Positions 45,376-56,957 of a DNA stretch of 64,000 bases are shown piece after piece. Position numbers and translations under genes: made by a program. The notes under the pieces were generated by a model that saw nothing but the letters and a program-made list of their open reading frames with translations, was not told the DNA's origin and did no database searches. The stretch is from Burkholderiales bacterium (GTDB lineage Bacteria > Pseudomonadota > Gammaproteobacteria > Burkholderiales > Burkholderiaceae_C), in contig JAPLPQ010000091.1 of assembly GCA_026400105.1 (NCBI GenBank), forward strand, positions 16,747 through 80,746, given 5' to 3'. Numbering within the stretch: the first letter of the stretch is position 1; each line of letters opens with the position of its first letter.

Positions 45376-45930
45376 TCAGCCCTTGAACTTGGCGGCCACG
45401 GTCGCGACGCGCTCGCCGTAGCGGCGCGCGGTCTCGAGGTCGCCGGACGGGATCTGGTCGGCGCCGGCGTCGGAGGCGCATTGCACCATCAGGCCGACCG
45501 AGCCGCCCAGGTTGTTGACATCGGCGCGGCTCGAGGCCGAGCTGTTGGCCGGCGGCAGCCCCAAGCTGACCCAGAGGCCGCCGTGCTGCGAGGCCAGGGT
45601 CTGGAGCTGGATCAGGCAGGCGCCCTTGTCACCGTTGAGGCTGGCGCTGGCAGTGAAGCCGCCAAAGACCTTGTCCTGCCAGGTGCGGCCGAACCAGGCC
45701 TTGGACGATGCGTCGGCAAACTTCTTGAACTGCCAGCTCGGGCCGCCCATATAGGTCGGCGTGCCGAAGATGATCGCATCGGCAGCGGCCAGGGTTTCCC
45801 AGCCACCTTCGGCCAGGTTGCCGTCGGCATCGATCGCCAGCAGTTCGGCGCCAGCGCCCTGGGCGACCTGCTGCGCGACGCGCTGGGTATGTCCGTAACC
45901 CGAGTGATAAACCACAACTACGTTTGCCAT
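45376..45930 (-). CDS. Flavodoxin-fold NAD(P)H:quinone oxidoreductase (WrbA-like)
   Basis: A 184-residue flavoprotein. The FMN phosphate loop is HSGYGHTQRVA (about 9-19), and the substrate/FMN loop is GTPTYMGGPSWQFKKFADAS (about 56-75). It lacks the WrbA-specific insertion and is a short flavodoxin-like NQO. It probably reduces quinones by two electrons and lies in a redox-stress neighbourhood with a pirin. A terminator separates it from the pirin gene upstream, so it likely has its own promoter. Confidence 0.87.
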   Translation of the reverse strand: MANVVVVYHSGYGHTQRVAQQVAQGAGAELLAIDADGNLAEGGWETLAAADAIIFGTPTYMGGPSWQFKKFADASSKAWFGRTWQDKVFGGFTASASLNGDKGACLIQLQTLASQHGGLWVSLGLPPANSSASSRADVNNLGGSVGLMVQCASDAGADQIPSGDLETARRYGERVATVAAKFKG

Positions 45931-45967
45931 CTTGAAACTCCTGCAATGAAGGCGCCAGCGGCGCCGG

Positions 45968-45992
45968 AAAAAACGCCCGACGAATCAGGGCG
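45968..45992 (-). terminator. Rho-independent terminator of the pirin gene
   Basis: On the minus strand, CGCCC-T-GA-TTCG-TC-GGGCG (one bulged base, TTCG loop) is followed by TTTTTT. It starts 27 bases after the pirin stop and before the WrbA-like gene. Confidence 0.8.
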
Positions 45993-46018
45993 CGAAAAAT
46001 TCTTGCAATTTGCCCGAC

Positions 46019-46720
46019 TCAGGGCGCAAGGTCAAACACCAGCACTTCGGCATCGACGCCCTGCCCGAGCTGCAGCAGCGACTCCTGCGCCAGCAACGCG
46101 GCGTCGCCAGCCTGCAGCGCCTGGCCGTTGACGCTCAGGCTGCCGCGCACGAGAAACACATAGGCCTTGCGCGCCGGATCGAGCGCGAGCTCGGCCTGCT
46201 CGGCGCCGTCGAACAGGCCGGCATAGATCCGGGCATCGGCATGGATGGTGACCGAGCCCTGGGCGGCGTCACGCGAGGCGACCAGGCAGAGCCGGCCACG
46301 CTTGTCGGCGTCGGCAAACGCCTTTTGCTCGTAGCCGGGGGCGATGCCGGCCTGGTCGGGCTCGATCCAGATCTGCAGGAAATGCGTGGTCTGGTCGGGC
46401 GCGTGGTTGAACTCGCTGTGGCGCACGCCGGAGCCCGCGCTCATGCGCTGCACCTCGCCCGGCGGGATGGTCTGGACATTGCCCATGCTGTCCTGATGCG
46501 CCAGGCGGCCGCTCATCACATAGCTGACGATCTCCATGTCGCGGTGGCCATGGGTGCCAAAGCCGGTGCCGGGCGCGATGCGGTCTTCGTTGATGACGCG
46601 CAGATTGCCCCAGCCCATGTGTTGCGGGTCGTAGTAACCGGCAAACGAGAAGGAATGGAAGCTCTTGAGCCAGCCGTGGTCGGCATAGCCGCGTTCGCGT
46701 GATTGGCGCAGACTGATCAT
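46019..46720 (-). CDS. Pirin family protein (YhhW-type)
   Basis: A 233-residue bicupin. The N-terminal cupin holds the metal site in THGHRDMEIVSYVMSGRLAH (His, His, Glu) and the later GSGVRHSEFNH. These match pirins with quercetinase activity such as YhhW. A second, degenerate cupin follows (AYVFLVRGSLSVNGQALQAG). AGGAG precedes ATG 46720. It is divergent from a LysR gene that probably controls it. Confidence 0.93.
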   Translation of the reverse strand: MISLRQSRERGYADHGWLKSFHSFSFAGYYDPQHMGWGNLRVINEDRIAPGTGFGTHGHRDMEIVSYVMSGRLAHQDSMGNVQTIPPGEVQRMSAGSGVRHSEFNHAPDQTTHFLQIWIEPDQAGIAPGYEQKAFADADKRGRLCLVASRDAAQGSVTIHADARIYAGLFDGAEQAELALDPARKAYVFLVRGSLSVNGQALQAGDAALLAQESLLQLGQGVDAEVLVFDLAP

Positions 46721-46775
46721 GATGCGGGGCTCTCCTGTTCGTTATCAAAAGTCAATGACAGAACTTTAGGGCCTG

Positions 46776-46789
46776 GAACAGGTCTGTTC
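46776..46789. promoter_or_regulatory. Palindrome GAACAG-GT-CTGTTC in the pirin/lysR divergent spacer
   Basis: Perfect 6-bp arms with a two-base centre, between the pirin start (46720) and the lysR start (46843). It is a candidate operator for the adjacent LysR regulator or another factor. Confidence 0.5.
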
Positions 46790-46811
46790 AGCCCAGCATT
46801 TTGCCGGCACA

Positions 46812-46828
46812 ATTCAAAAATTGTGAAT
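46812..46828. promoter_or_regulatory. LysR-box-like dyad ATTCA-N7-TGAAT
   Basis: A dyad consistent with the T-N11-A signature of LysR-type regulators, 15 bases upstream of the lysR ATG at 46843. It is suited to autoregulation and activation of the divergent pirin gene. Confidence 0.5.
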
Positions 46829-46842
46829 ACTGGAACGCCGAC

Positions 46843-47775
46843 ATGCAGCGACAACTGGCCGCCCTCTCGCCCGAAAACCTCGACCTGATCGAGACCGTCG
46901 CCCGCACCGGCAGCATGGCGGCGGCGGCGCGCGAACTCGGTCTGGTGCCCAGCGCACTGACCTACCGGGTGCGCCAGGTCGAAGACGCGCTCGACGTGCT
47001 GCTGTTCGACCGCAGCTCGCGCCGCGCCCGCCTGACGCCGGCCGGCACCGAGCTGCTGCGCGCCGGCGAGCATCTGCTGCGCGAACTCGACGCGGTCGCG
47101 CAGCGGGTGCGCCGGGTCGCGACCGGCTGGGAGCCCGAGCTCACGATCGCGGCCGATGCGCTGATCGCCCGCAGCACGCTGTTCGAGCTCTGCGAGGCCT
47201 TCTATGCGCTGGGCGCGCCGACCCGGCTGCGCCTGCGCGCCGAAACCCTGTCAGGCACCTGGGAGGCGCTGCTCAACGGCCAGGCCGACCTGGCGCTCGG
47301 CGTGCCGACCGACCTGGCGCCCAGCAGCGGCCTGAGCCTGCAGGAGATGGGATCGGTCGACTTCGTGTTCGCGGTGGCGCCACACCACCCGCTGGCCAGC
47401 GCCAAGGAGCCGCTCGACAGCGAAGAGATCAAGCGCTACCGGGCGGTCGCGGCGGCCGACTCCTCGCAGCGTGGACGCGGCGTCACCGTCAACCTGCTGC
47501 CCGGCCAGGATGTGCTGACGGTCGCGACCATGCAGCACAAGCTCGAGGCGCAACTGCGCGGCCTGGGCTGCGGCTGGCTGCCGCTGCCGCTGGCGCGGCC
47601 CTACCTCGACGCCGGACGGCTGGTGGCCAAGCCGGTCAGCCAGCCCAGGCGCAATATACGGGTCGGCTATGTCTGGCGCGCCGGCAGCGGCGAAGGGCGC
47701 GCGCTGGCCTGGTGGCTGGCACAGGTCGAGCAACCGCGCACAAGACTCGCGCTGCTGGAAAACCATCACCAATGA
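46843..47775 (+). CDS. LysR-family transcriptional regulator
   Basis: A 310-residue LTTR. The winged HTH is SPENLDLIETVARTGSMAAAARELGLVPSALTYRVRQVEDALDVLLFDRSSRRARLTPAG compressed into residues 8-68. The effector domain begins near ELTIAADALIARSTLFELCE. ATG 46843 is chosen because the longer frame has no LTTR character and covers the dyad at 46812. The conserved divergent position with pirin and the nearby quinone reductase suggests control of a quinone/electrophile response. Confidence 0.92.
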   Translation: MQRQLAALSPENLDLIETVARTGSMAAAARELGLVPSALTYRVRQVEDALDVLLFDRSSRRARLTPAGTELLRAGEHLLRELDAVAQRVRRVATGWEPELTIAADALIARSTLFELCEAFYALGAPTRLRLRAETLSGTWEALLNGQADLALGVPTDLAPSSGLSLQEMGSVDFVFAVAPHHPLASAKEPLDSEEIKRYRAVAAADSSQRGRGVTVNLLPGQDVLTVATMQHKLEAQLRGLGCGWLPLPLARPYLDAGRLVAKPVSQPRRNIRVGYVWRAGSGEGRALAWWLAQVEQPRTRLALLENHHQ

Positions 47776-47866
47776 AACCAGGCCGCCGCCAAGAGGTGCG
47801 CCAGACCGGCCCTGGTGTTAAATTGCTTTCACCCAACCCTAGGCGCTCACACGCCGGAGACTTCAG

Positions 47867-48964
47867 ATGACCTCATCCGACCAGAACCTCGTTTCCAGCC
47901 AGAGCGACAGCCAGTCGCCGCGGCGGCTTGCCGTGATCGGCGCCGGCATGGCCGGCGTCAGCTGCGCCCGGCAACTGGCGCAAGCCGGCTGGTCCGTGAC
48001 CCTGCTCGACAAGAGCCGCGGCTGGGGTGGTCGCATGGCCACGCGCAAGACCGAGTTCGGCAGCTTCGACCACGGGGCGCAGTATTTCACCGTGCGCGAT
48101 GCGCGCTTCGAGCAGCTGGTGGGCGAGCTCGGCGAGCTGGTCCAGCCCTGGGCTCCCGAGACCATGCGCGTGCTCGACCAGGAAGGGCTGGCGCTGGCGG
48201 CCTCGCCGGCAGCGGCCGAGACCCATTGGGTCGCCAGCCCCGGCATGAGCGCGCTGGCGCGCGCGCTGGGTGCGCCGCTGGCCGACGGCAGCCTGGGCGC
48301 CAGCGTGAGCTTCGGCACCCGGGTCAAGCGCATCGAGCGCGACGCCATCCACCCCGACCAATGGCAGCTGCGCTGCGAAGGCGCCGAGGGCGCACAGCAG
48401 GTGCTGGGCGGCTTCGACCAGGTCGTGCTGGCGCTGCCGCAGCCGCAGGCGCTCGAGCTGCTGCAGGAGTCGCAGCTGGCGCCCGAGTTGCAGCAGGCCA
48501 TCGCCGGCGTCGAGGTCGCGCCCTGCTGGACACTGATGCTGGCTTTTCCGCAAGCCACCTCGTCGGATACGGCGCCGTTCGGGCCGACCTGGAATGCCGC
48601 GCGCAGCCAGCAGCACCGGGTACGCTGGCTGGCGCGCGAGAACAGCAAGCCGGGGCGCGGCAGCATCGAGCGCTGGACCGTGCAGGCCAGCCCCGAATGG
48701 TCGACCGAGCATGTGAACGATGACGCCGAGCGCGTCAGCGCCAAGCTGCTGAAGGGCTTTGCCGAAATCACCGGCATCCATGCCGAACCGAGCCATGCGG
48801 TCGCGCACCGCTGGCTCTATGCCCAGACCCGCCGGCCGCTGGGCCAGCCCTATCTGGCCGACGACAAGAGCGGAATCGCGCTCTGCGGCGACTGGTGCCT
48901 GGGCCACCGGGTCGAGGACGCCTTTGTCTCCGGGCTCGAACTCGGCCTGCATCTGGCGGCATGA
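47867..48964 (+). CDS. FAD-dependent oxidoreductase (renalase/amine-oxidase-like)
   Basis: A 365-residue flavoprotein. The FAD dinucleotide motif is [20 protein letters not shown], with GxGxxG at 25-30. It is followed by [16 protein letters not shown] and [13 protein letters not shown], hallmarks of the renalase-like family. A C-terminal [20 protein letters not shown] closes the FAD site. The substrate is unknown. Its stop overlaps the gluQRS start (ATGA). Confidence 0.9.
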   Translation: MTSSDQNLVSSQSDSQSPRRLAVIGAGMAGVSCARQLAQAGWSVTLLDKSRGWGGRMATRKTEFGSFDHGAQYFTVRDARFEQLVGELGELVQPWAPETMRVLDQEGLALAASPAAAETHWVASPGMSALARALGAPLADGSLGASVSFGTRVKRIERDAIHPDQWQLRCEGAEGAQQVLGGFDQVVLALPQPQALELLQESQLAPELQQAIAGVEVAPCWTLMLAFPQATSSDTAPFGPTWNAARSQQHRVRWLARENSKPGRGSIERWTVQASPEWSTEHVNDDAERVSAKLLKGFAEITGIHAEPSHAVAHRWLYAQTRRPLGQPYLADDKSGIALCGDWCLGHRVEDAFVSGLELGLHLAA

Positions 48965-49872
48965 GCGGCTACCGGGGACGCTTCGCGCCCTCGCCGACCG
49001 GGCTGCTGCACGCCGGCTCGCTGGTCGCGGCACTCGCGAGCTGGCTCGACGCGCGCGCGCACTCGGGCGTCTGGCTGGTCAGGATCGAGGATGTCGACCT
49101 GCCGCGCTGCCTGCCTGCGGCGGCCGACCAGATCCTGCGCCAGCTAGTCCGCTGCGGCCTGGTCAGCGACGAGCCGGTGCTGCGCCAGTCCGACCGGGGT
49201 GCTGCCTACCAGGCCGCGCTCGACCGATTGATCGAAAATGGCTGGGCCTACCCCTGCGGCTGCACGCGCAAGGACATCGCGCAGGCGTTGCTGCAGAGCG
49301 GCGCCCAGCGTGAACGGCACGGGGAACTGGTCTATCCCGGCCGCTGCCGGCCCGCCAACGGCGGCCTGCAGGGCAGATTGGCGCGCGCCTGGCGGCTCGA
49401 CATCGCGGCGCTCAGCGCCGACCTGGGCCTGCCTGCCACACTGCACTGGAACGACCGCCGGCTCGGTGCGCAGCAACAGCATGTGGCCGACGAGGTCGGC
49501 GACTTCGTGCTCAAGCGCGCCGACGGACTCTGGGCCTACCAGCTCGCGGTGGTGGTCGACGATGCCGAACAGGGCATCACCGATATCGTGCGCGGCCAGG
49601 ACCTGGCCGACAACAGCGCGCGCCAGATCCTGCTGCAGCAGGCGCTGGGCTACCCGCGGCCGCGCTACCTGCACACGCCGCTGGTCTGTGGCGCCAACGG
49701 CGAAAAACTCTCGAAGCAGAACGGCGCCGCCGCGCTCGACCTGTCCGATCCGCTGGCCGCGCTGAACGCGGCGGCGCAGCGGCTCGGCCTGCCGCCCCAG
49801 GCCAGCAACCTGGCCGATGCCCTGGCCGGCTGGACCCGCGCCTGGGCAAATCTCTACAATCCGGCCCCGTGA
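48961..49872 (+). CDS. gluQRS: Glutamyl-Q tRNA(Asp) synthetase
   Basis: A 303-residue paralogue of the glutamyl-tRNA synthetase catalytic core, lacking the anticodon-binding domain. It attaches Glu to queuosine in tRNA-Asp. [15 protein letters not shown] carries the HIGH-like HAGS (17-20). The zinc-site YPCGCTRKD and GRCRP Cys residues are present, and KLSKQN is the KMSKS-like motif. ATG 48961 overlaps the preceding stop. The gene continues into trmB with a GTGA overlap, forming a small tRNA-modification cluster. Confidence 0.95.
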   Translation: MSGYRGRFAPSPTGLLHAGSLVAALASWLDARAHSGVWLVRIEDVDLPRCLPAAADQILRQLVRCGLVSDEPVLRQSDRGAAYQAALDRLIENGWAYPCGCTRKDIAQALLQSGAQRERHGELVYPGRCRPANGGLQGRLARAWRLDIAALSADLGLPATLHWNDRRLGAQQQHVADEVGDFVLKRADGLWAYQLAVVVDDAEQGITDIVRGQDLADNSARQILLQQALGYPRPRYLHTPLVCGANGEKLSKQNGAAALDLSDPLAALNAAAQRLGLPPQASNLADALAGWTRAWANLYNPAP

Positions 49873-50648
49873 ACACCGAAAACAACGCCTCCCCCACCAA
49901 CCTGCCGGTCGCCGACGCTCAAGCGAGCGAGAGCGGCGCCCAGGCGCCGGCCCATGTGGCCCACCCCAAGACCATCAAGAGCTATGTCAAGCGTGCCGGC
50001 CGCACCACGACCGGCCAGGCCAAGGCCTTCGAGGACCTGGGCCCGAAGTTCCTGCTCCAGTACGCGCCGCAGCCGCTCGAGCCCCAAGCCGCCTTTGGCC
50101 GCCCGGGCCAGCTGATCCTCGAGATCGGCTTCGGCATGGGCGAGGCGACCGCGCATATCGCGCGCGTGCGCCCGGACGACAACTTCCTGTGCTGCGAGGT
50201 ACATGAACCCGGCGTCGGCGCGCTGCTCAAGCGCATCGGCGAGCAGGAGATCGGCAACATCCGCATCCTGCAGCATGACGCGGTCGAGGTGATCGACCAT
50301 ATGCTGACCGAAGGCTGCCTGGACGGCATCCACATCTTCTTCCCCGATCCCTGGCACAAGAAGAAGCACAACAAGCGCCGCCTGATCCAGTCGCCCCTGA
50401 TCGCCAAGCTGGTCGGCCGGCTCAAGGTCGGCGGCTACCTGCATTGCGCGACCGACTGGCAGCCCTATGCCGAGCAGATGCTCGAGGTGCTGAGCGCCGA
50501 GCCGCGGCTGGCCAACAGCGCGCTTGACGCCGGCCTGCAAGGCTACGCGCCCAAGCCCGACTACCGCCCGCTGACCAAGTTCGAGAACCGCGGCCTGCGC
50601 CTGGGCCATGGCGTCTGGGACCTGGTGTTCCGTCGCGTCGCGGCCTGA
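49869..50648 (+). CDS. trmB: tRNA (guanine-N7-)-methyltransferase
   Basis: A 259-residue SAM enzyme making m7G46. [20 protein letters not shown] is the SAM motif (about 77-96), and [18 protein letters not shown] is the catalytic segment. The N-terminal 40 residues are Ala/Pro/Ser-rich and poorly conserved. It starts with GTG 49869, overlapping the gluQRS stop. Confidence 0.95.
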   Translation: MNTENNASPTNLPVADAQASESGAQAPAHVAHPKTIKSYVKRAGRTTTGQAKAFEDLGPKFLLQYAPQPLEPQAAFGRPGQLILEIGFGMGEATAHIARVRPDDNFLCCEVHEPGVGALLKRIGEQEIGNIRILQHDAVEVIDHMLTEGCLDGIHIFFPDPWHKKKHNKRRLIQSPLIAKLVGRLKVGGYLHCATDWQPYAEQMLEVLSAEPRLANSALDAGLQGYAPKPDYRPLTKFENRGLRLGHGVWDLVFRRVAA

Positions 50649-50677
50649 TGCGGCCTGATACGGCCGGATTGCGCGCG

Positions 50678-51847
50678 ATGAACGACACCCCCACCCTGGA
50701 CAGTCCGGGCGGGCTGGGCGACCTGCTCGCGCTCGACGCGCTGGCGGCACAGGCCACCGGCCTGTCCGAGCCCAATCCGCGCGTCGCCTGCCGCCTGATC
50801 CTGGCCGATGGCCGGGTCTTCGAGGGTCATACCCAGCAGGCCGGCGGCCCGCATGCCGAGGTGATGGCGTTGCGCGCGGCGCAAGCCGCCGGCGCCGACA
50901 CGCGCGGCGCAACCGCGATCGTCACGCTCGAGCCCTGCAGCCACCATGGCCGCACCCCGCCCTGCTGCGACGCGCTGATCGCGGCTGGCGTGGCTCGCGT
51001 GATCGTCGCGCTGGCCGACCCGAACCCGCTGGTTGGCGGCCAAGGCATCGCGCGACTGCGCGCGGCCGGCATCGAGGTCGAGCTGCTGCCGACCGAGCAC
51101 CCGCTGGCCCTCGCGAGCCGCGAGCGCAACATCGGTTTCCTGAGCCGGATGGTGCGCGGCCTGCCCTGGGTCCGGATGAAGATGGCGGCCTCGCTCGACG
51201 GCACGACCGCGCTGGCCAATGGCGCCAGCCAGTGGATCACGGCCGAGGCCGCGCGCACCGATGGTCACGCCTGGCGCAAGCGCGCCGGCGCGATCCTGAC
51301 CGGCATCGGCACCGTGCTGGAGGACGATCCGCGCCTCGACGTGCGACTGGTCGAGACCGCGCACCAACCGCTGCGCGTGCTGGTCGACTCCAGGCTCGAG
51401 CTGCCGCTAGACGCCAGAATCATCGCGCCGCCCGGCGCGCTGCTGGTCTATACCGCCTGCGACCCGGCAGCGACACAGGACAAGCGCGCCGCGCTGGCCG
51501 ATCGGGGCGTGACCGTGATCGATTGCGCCGGCCAGGCCCGACCGGGCGCGCAGGCCAAGGTCGACCTGGCCAAGCTACTGCAGGACCTGGCAAGGCGCGG
51601 CATCAACGAACTGCATGTCGAGGCCGGCCACAAGCTCAACGGCAGTCTGCTGCGCGAGGGCCTGGTCGACGAGCTGCTGCTGTATCTGGCGCCCAAGCTG
51701 CTCGGCCCCGGCATGGGGCTGGCCGCGATCGGCCCGCTGACCGAGCTGGCGCAAGGCATAGCGCTCGAATTCGTCGAGGCGACGCCGGTCGGGCGCGACC
51801 TGCGCCTGCGCGCCCGCGTGCCGGGCCGCTTCGATGGGCAGAACTGA
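50678..51847 (+). CDS. ribD: Riboflavin biosynthesis deaminase/reductase
   Basis: A 389-residue bifunctional enzyme. The N-terminal deaminase has zinc ligands in GPHAEVMAL (His59, Glu61) and PCSHHGRTPPC (Cys87, Cys96). The C-terminal reductase begins WVRMKMAASLDGTTALANG and includes ELHVEAGHKLNGSLLREGLVDELLLY. ATG 50678 is preferred; ATG 50648, overlapping the trmB stop, is possible. It lies far from the other rib genes but probably belongs to a trmB-ribD transcription unit. Confidence 0.95.
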   Translation: MNDTPTLDSPGGLGDLLALDALAAQATGLSEPNPRVACRLILADGRVFEGHTQQAGGPHAEVMALRAAQAAGADTRGATAIVTLEPCSHHGRTPPCCDALIAAGVARVIVALADPNPLVGGQGIARLRAAGIEVELLPTEHPLALASRERNIGFLSRMVRGLPWVRMKMAASLDGTTALANGASQWITAEAARTDGHAWRKRAGAILTGIGTVLEDDPRLDVRLVETAHQPLRVLVDSRLELPLDARIIAPPGALLVYTACDPAATQDKRAALADRGVTVIDCAGQARPGAQAKVDLAKLLQDLARRGINELHVEAGHKLNGSLLREGLVDELLLYLAPKLLGPGMGLAAIGPLTELAQGIALEFVEATPVGRDLRLRARVPGRFDGQN

Positions 51848-51888
51848 AAGTATGCCCATGTCCCGCAACGCCCTCTGACGCTACACCC

Positions 51889-52827
51889 ATGGCCCATGTG
51901 CCGAAGAACCACGCGATCGCGATGCGCGACGGCGTCTCGCCGAGCTGCGTCGCGCTGCCGCGCATGAAGGCCCCGCCCTGGCCGACCCTGCTCGACTACC
52001 TGGCCGAGCGGCTGGCGGCGGTCAGCCGCGAAGCCTGGCAGCAGCGCATGGAAGCCGGCGAGGTCGTGGGCGAGGACGGCCAGCCGCTGGCGCCCTCCCA
52101 CCCCTACCAGAACGGCGCGCGCGCCTACTACTGGCGCAGCCTGCCCGACGAGCCCGAGATCCCCTACTACGAATCGGTGGTGTTCCAGGATGATCACCTG
52201 GTGGTGGCCGACAAGCCGCATTTCCTGCCCGTGACGCCAGGCGGGCGCTATGTGCAGCAGACGCTGCTGGTGCGACTCAAGAAGGCGCTCGGCCTGCCGA
52301 ACCTGAGCCCGCTGCACCGGATCGACCGCGAGACCGCCGGCCTGGTGGTGTTCAGCGTGCGGCCGCAGGACCGCGACGCCTACCAGCGCCTGTTCCGCGA
52401 GCGCCTGATCGACAAGACCTACGAGGCGATCGCCCCCGCCTGCGACCGGCTGGACTGGCCGCACACGAGGCGCAGCCATATCCTCGAGCAGGAAGACGCC
52501 TTCTACAAGATGCGCGAGGCGCTGCCGCACGAGGGCCTGGTAGACAACAGCGAGACTGGAATAGCGGAAATCGAGCGCCGCGGCGGCTGGGCGCGCTACC
52601 GGCTGTCGCCCGTGACCGGCAAGCGGCACCAGCTGCGCGTGCACATGAACGCGCTCGGCCTGCCGCTGCTGGGCGACCAGTTCTATCCACGGGTGTTGCG
52701 CCGTCCCGGCGAGCTGGAGGATTACGCCGAGCCGCTGCGGCTACTGGCGCGGGCGATGGCCTTCGATGACCCGGTCACGGGTCAGCGCCGGTGCTTCGAG
52801 AGCCGGCTCGAACTGGCCTGGCCCTGA
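51889..52827 (+). CDS. RluA-family RNA pseudouridine synthase
   Basis: A 312-residue pseudouridine synthase. The catalytic Asp146 is in LHRIDRETAG, with VVADKPHFLPVTPGG and GKRHQLRVHMNALGLPLLGD as the other family motifs. There is no S4 domain. The N-terminal 70 residues are an extension not needed for catalysis. The rRNA/tRNA target cannot be assigned. The start ATG 51889 lies after the ribD stop; the longer frame antisense-overlaps ribD. Confidence 0.9.
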   Translation: MAHVPKNHAIAMRDGVSPSCVALPRMKAPPWPTLLDYLAERLAAVSREAWQQRMEAGEVVGEDGQPLAPSHPYQNGARAYYWRSLPDEPEIPYYESVVFQDDHLVVADKPHFLPVTPGGRYVQQTLLVRLKKALGLPNLSPLHRIDRETAGLVVFSVRPQDRDAYQRLFRERLIDKTYEAIAPACDRLDWPHTRRSHILEQEDAFYKMREALPHEGLVDNSETGIAEIERRGGWARYRLSPVTGKRHQLRVHMNALGLPLLGDQFYPRVLRRPGELEDYAEPLRLLARAMAFDDPVTGQRRCFESRLELAWP

Positions 52828-52843
52828 AACCTGACCCTGAAGC

Positions 52844-53173
52844 TCAGTGCTGGGCCTGGGCCATGCAACGGCCGAGCGTGGCGAAATAGTCCTCGGTCCG
52901 GCCAGTGGCCTGGACATACTTGATGCGGTTGTCTTCCAGATCCGGGGCCAGCTCGATCAACCCCTTGGCGCGCAGCGACTTCAGGCGCCGGTGCACGGTG
53001 CTCGGCGAGATGGTCGGAAACATGTGCATGACCGACATCACGGTCAGACGCGTGTCGGCATGCCAGGCCGCAGCCATGGCGTTGAGCATGCGCTCCTCGA
53101 TCGGGTCCATCTCGGGATAGGTCGGCGACTGGCGCAAGGCCTCGACGAGGCTGAGAAAACGTTGAAAACTCAT
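52844..53173 (-). CDS. Small winged-helix (MarR-like) transcriptional regulator
   Basis: A 109-residue protein that is essentially one winged-helix domain. The recognition region is HMFPTISPSTVHRRLKSLRAKGLIELAPDLEDNR, with the wing in EDNRIKYV. AGGAGA precedes ATG 53173. It lacks the long MarR dimerisation helices, so the family label is loose. It lies upstream-adjacent to a palindrome (53264-53275) and is co-directional with a hydratase gene. Confidence 0.85.
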   Translation of the reverse strand: MSFQRFLSLVEALRQSPTYPEMDPIEERMLNAMAAAWHADTRLTVMSVMHMFPTISPSTVHRRLKSLRAKGLIELAPDLEDNRIKYVQATGRTEDYFATLGRCMAQAQH

Positions 53174-53263
53174 GATCCGGTCTCCTGAAAAAAGCGTCGC
53201 TGAACGGGTGGCAGGGAATTCGTCCCCGCACTTTGTCGCCTTTTTGATCAGAGTACAAGCAAA

Positions 53264-53275
53264 AAGTTTCAACTT
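53264..53275. promoter_or_regulatory. Palindrome AAGTT-TC-AACTT upstream of the winged-helix gene
   Basis: Five-bp perfect arms inside a longer AT-rich stretch (GCAAAAAGTTTCAACTTGC), 91 bases upstream of the regulator start codon and 27 bases from the hydratase stop. It is a candidate autoregulatory operator. Confidence 0.45.
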
Positions 53276-53301
53276 GCCAAGAAAATTTTCGATCCCTCGG
53301 A

Positions 53302-54066
53302 TCAGGCGGTCATCAGCAGCCGCGCCTGGCCCAGGCCATCGAACGAGACCAAGACCTCATCGCCGGCGCGCACCGTCGCTACCAGCCAGGCACCGGTGGT
53401 GACCAGGTCGCCCGCGCGCAGGCCACCGGGGTGAGCCGTGGCATGGGCGGCGGCATGGGCCAGCAGCCAGGGCAGGGTCGCCAGCGGATCACCGCTCGGA
53501 TGACCGCCCTGGCCCTGGGCCCGGATCTGGCCGTTGACCTCGATCCGGCAGGCCAGTCCGGCCCAGTCGGCCGGACCGAAACCGGCGACCTGCGCATAGG
53601 GCAGCTCGGGGCCGATGACCAGCCCGGCATGCACACTCTGGTCGGCGATCTTCCAGGCCGTCGGCGCCTGCAGGCCGCCCGCCAGCCGGGTGCCGATCAG
53701 CTCGATCGACACGCAGACCTGGCCCAGGCAGGCCAGCAGATCAGCCGGGCCCGAGGGGGTGCGCTCCAGACGAAACGCCAGCTCGGCCTCGATCAGCCAT
53801 TCGGGCTGCGCCGCAGCCGGCCAGGTCGCGGGGCTGGTCAGCAGCTCGGGCAAGGGCGCGGCCGTCACCAGCGAGGTGCCGCCGACCTTCCAGGCCCTGG
53901 GGCCTTCGGGAAACCAGCCGAGCGCCTGCGCCACGCCGGCCTGGACGGCATAGGCGTCGTCAAGATCCAGGCTTTCGTCATAGGCCTCGGGCTGCCAGGG
54001 CTGGCCGAGGCGGCGGGCTTCGAGCAGGGACTGGACGATAGCCTGCTGGCGGGCGGATAGGGTCAT
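53302..54066 (-). CDS. 2-keto-4-pentenoate hydratase-type protein (MhpD/HpaH family)
   Basis: A 254-residue member of the fumarylacetoacetase C-terminal fold hydratases. LDLDDAYAVQAGVAQAL, WKVGGTS, PEWLIEAELAFRLER (metal-ligand Glu pair), CVSIELIGTR and APTAWKIADQSVHAGLVIG are the conserved blocks. These enzymes hydrate 2-hydroxypentadienoates in aromatic meta-cleavage pathways. The partner aldolase and dioxygenase genes are not nearby, so it may act alone. AGGAG precedes ATG 54066. Confidence 0.82.
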   Translation of the reverse strand: MTLSARQQAIVQSLLEARRLGQPWQPEAYDESLDLDDAYAVQAGVAQALGWFPEGPRAWKVGGTSLVTAAPLPELLTSPATWPAAAQPEWLIEAELAFRLERTPSGPADLLACLGQVCVSIELIGTRLAGGLQAPTAWKIADQSVHAGLVIGPELPYAQVAGFGPADWAGLACRIEVNGQIRAQGQGGHPSGDPLATLPWLLAHAAAHATAHPGGLRAGDLVTTGAWLVATVRAGDEVLVSFDGLGQARLLMTA

Positions 54067-54142
54067 CTCGATACTCCTGGATGGAACTGCCATGACCGAA
54101 TCATGGCTTTCGTTGCGGTGCGGCCCAGCGGGCTCGCCCATG

Positions 54143-54163
54143 AAAAAGGGGCCATTCGGCCCC
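54143..54163 (-). terminator. Rho-independent terminator of alaS
   Basis: On the minus strand, GGGGCC-GAAT-GGCCCC is followed by TTTTTC. It lies 26 bases after the alaS stop and before the hydratase gene. Confidence 0.85.
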
Positions 54164-54188
54164 CGGGGTTGATGCGACCAGCGCCGTA

Positions 54189-56825
<2,637 letters not shown>

Positions 56826-56874
56826 GGTCGGCAGCGCCTGCGGGCGCGTCGAGGGCTAGGGGTTGATCGACACA

Positions 56875-56898
56875 AGCTGCCGGCCGGAACCGGCAGCT
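56875..56898 (-). promoter_or_regulatory. Hairpin in the alaS leader
   Basis: A perfect 9-bp stem AGCTGCCGG / CCGGCAGCT with a 6-base loop, 50 bases upstream of the alaS ATG. On the minus strand a TAAAAT (-10-like) lies just upstream at about 56907-56912, so the stem would be near the 5′ end of the alaS mRNA. No U-run follows; a regulatory or stability role is possible. Confidence 0.45.
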
Positions 56899-56919
56899 AA
56901 CCCTTCATTTTAAGGCCGG

Positions 56920-56952
56920 GCGAGCGCGCTGCGCCGCCGGGGTTGCGCTCGC
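56920..56952 (-). terminator. Possible terminator hairpin after the SDR gene
   Basis: GCGAGCGC (56920-56927) and GCGCTCGC (56945-56952) are perfect 8-bp arms around a 17-base loop, 6 bases after the SDR stop. No U-run follows on the minus strand. Confidence 0.35.
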
Positions 56953-56957
56953 CGCGC

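Noticed and set aside
41791..46131. A 1446-codon open frame antisense to dnaE
   Set aside because: It mirrors dnaE codon bias in high-GC DNA (third-position GC on the opposite strand), has low-complexity Ala/Leu/Arg/Gln composition and no domain.
51232..51888. Long upstream extension of the pseudouridine synthase
   Set aside because: It overlaps ribD in another frame and has no synthase motifs.
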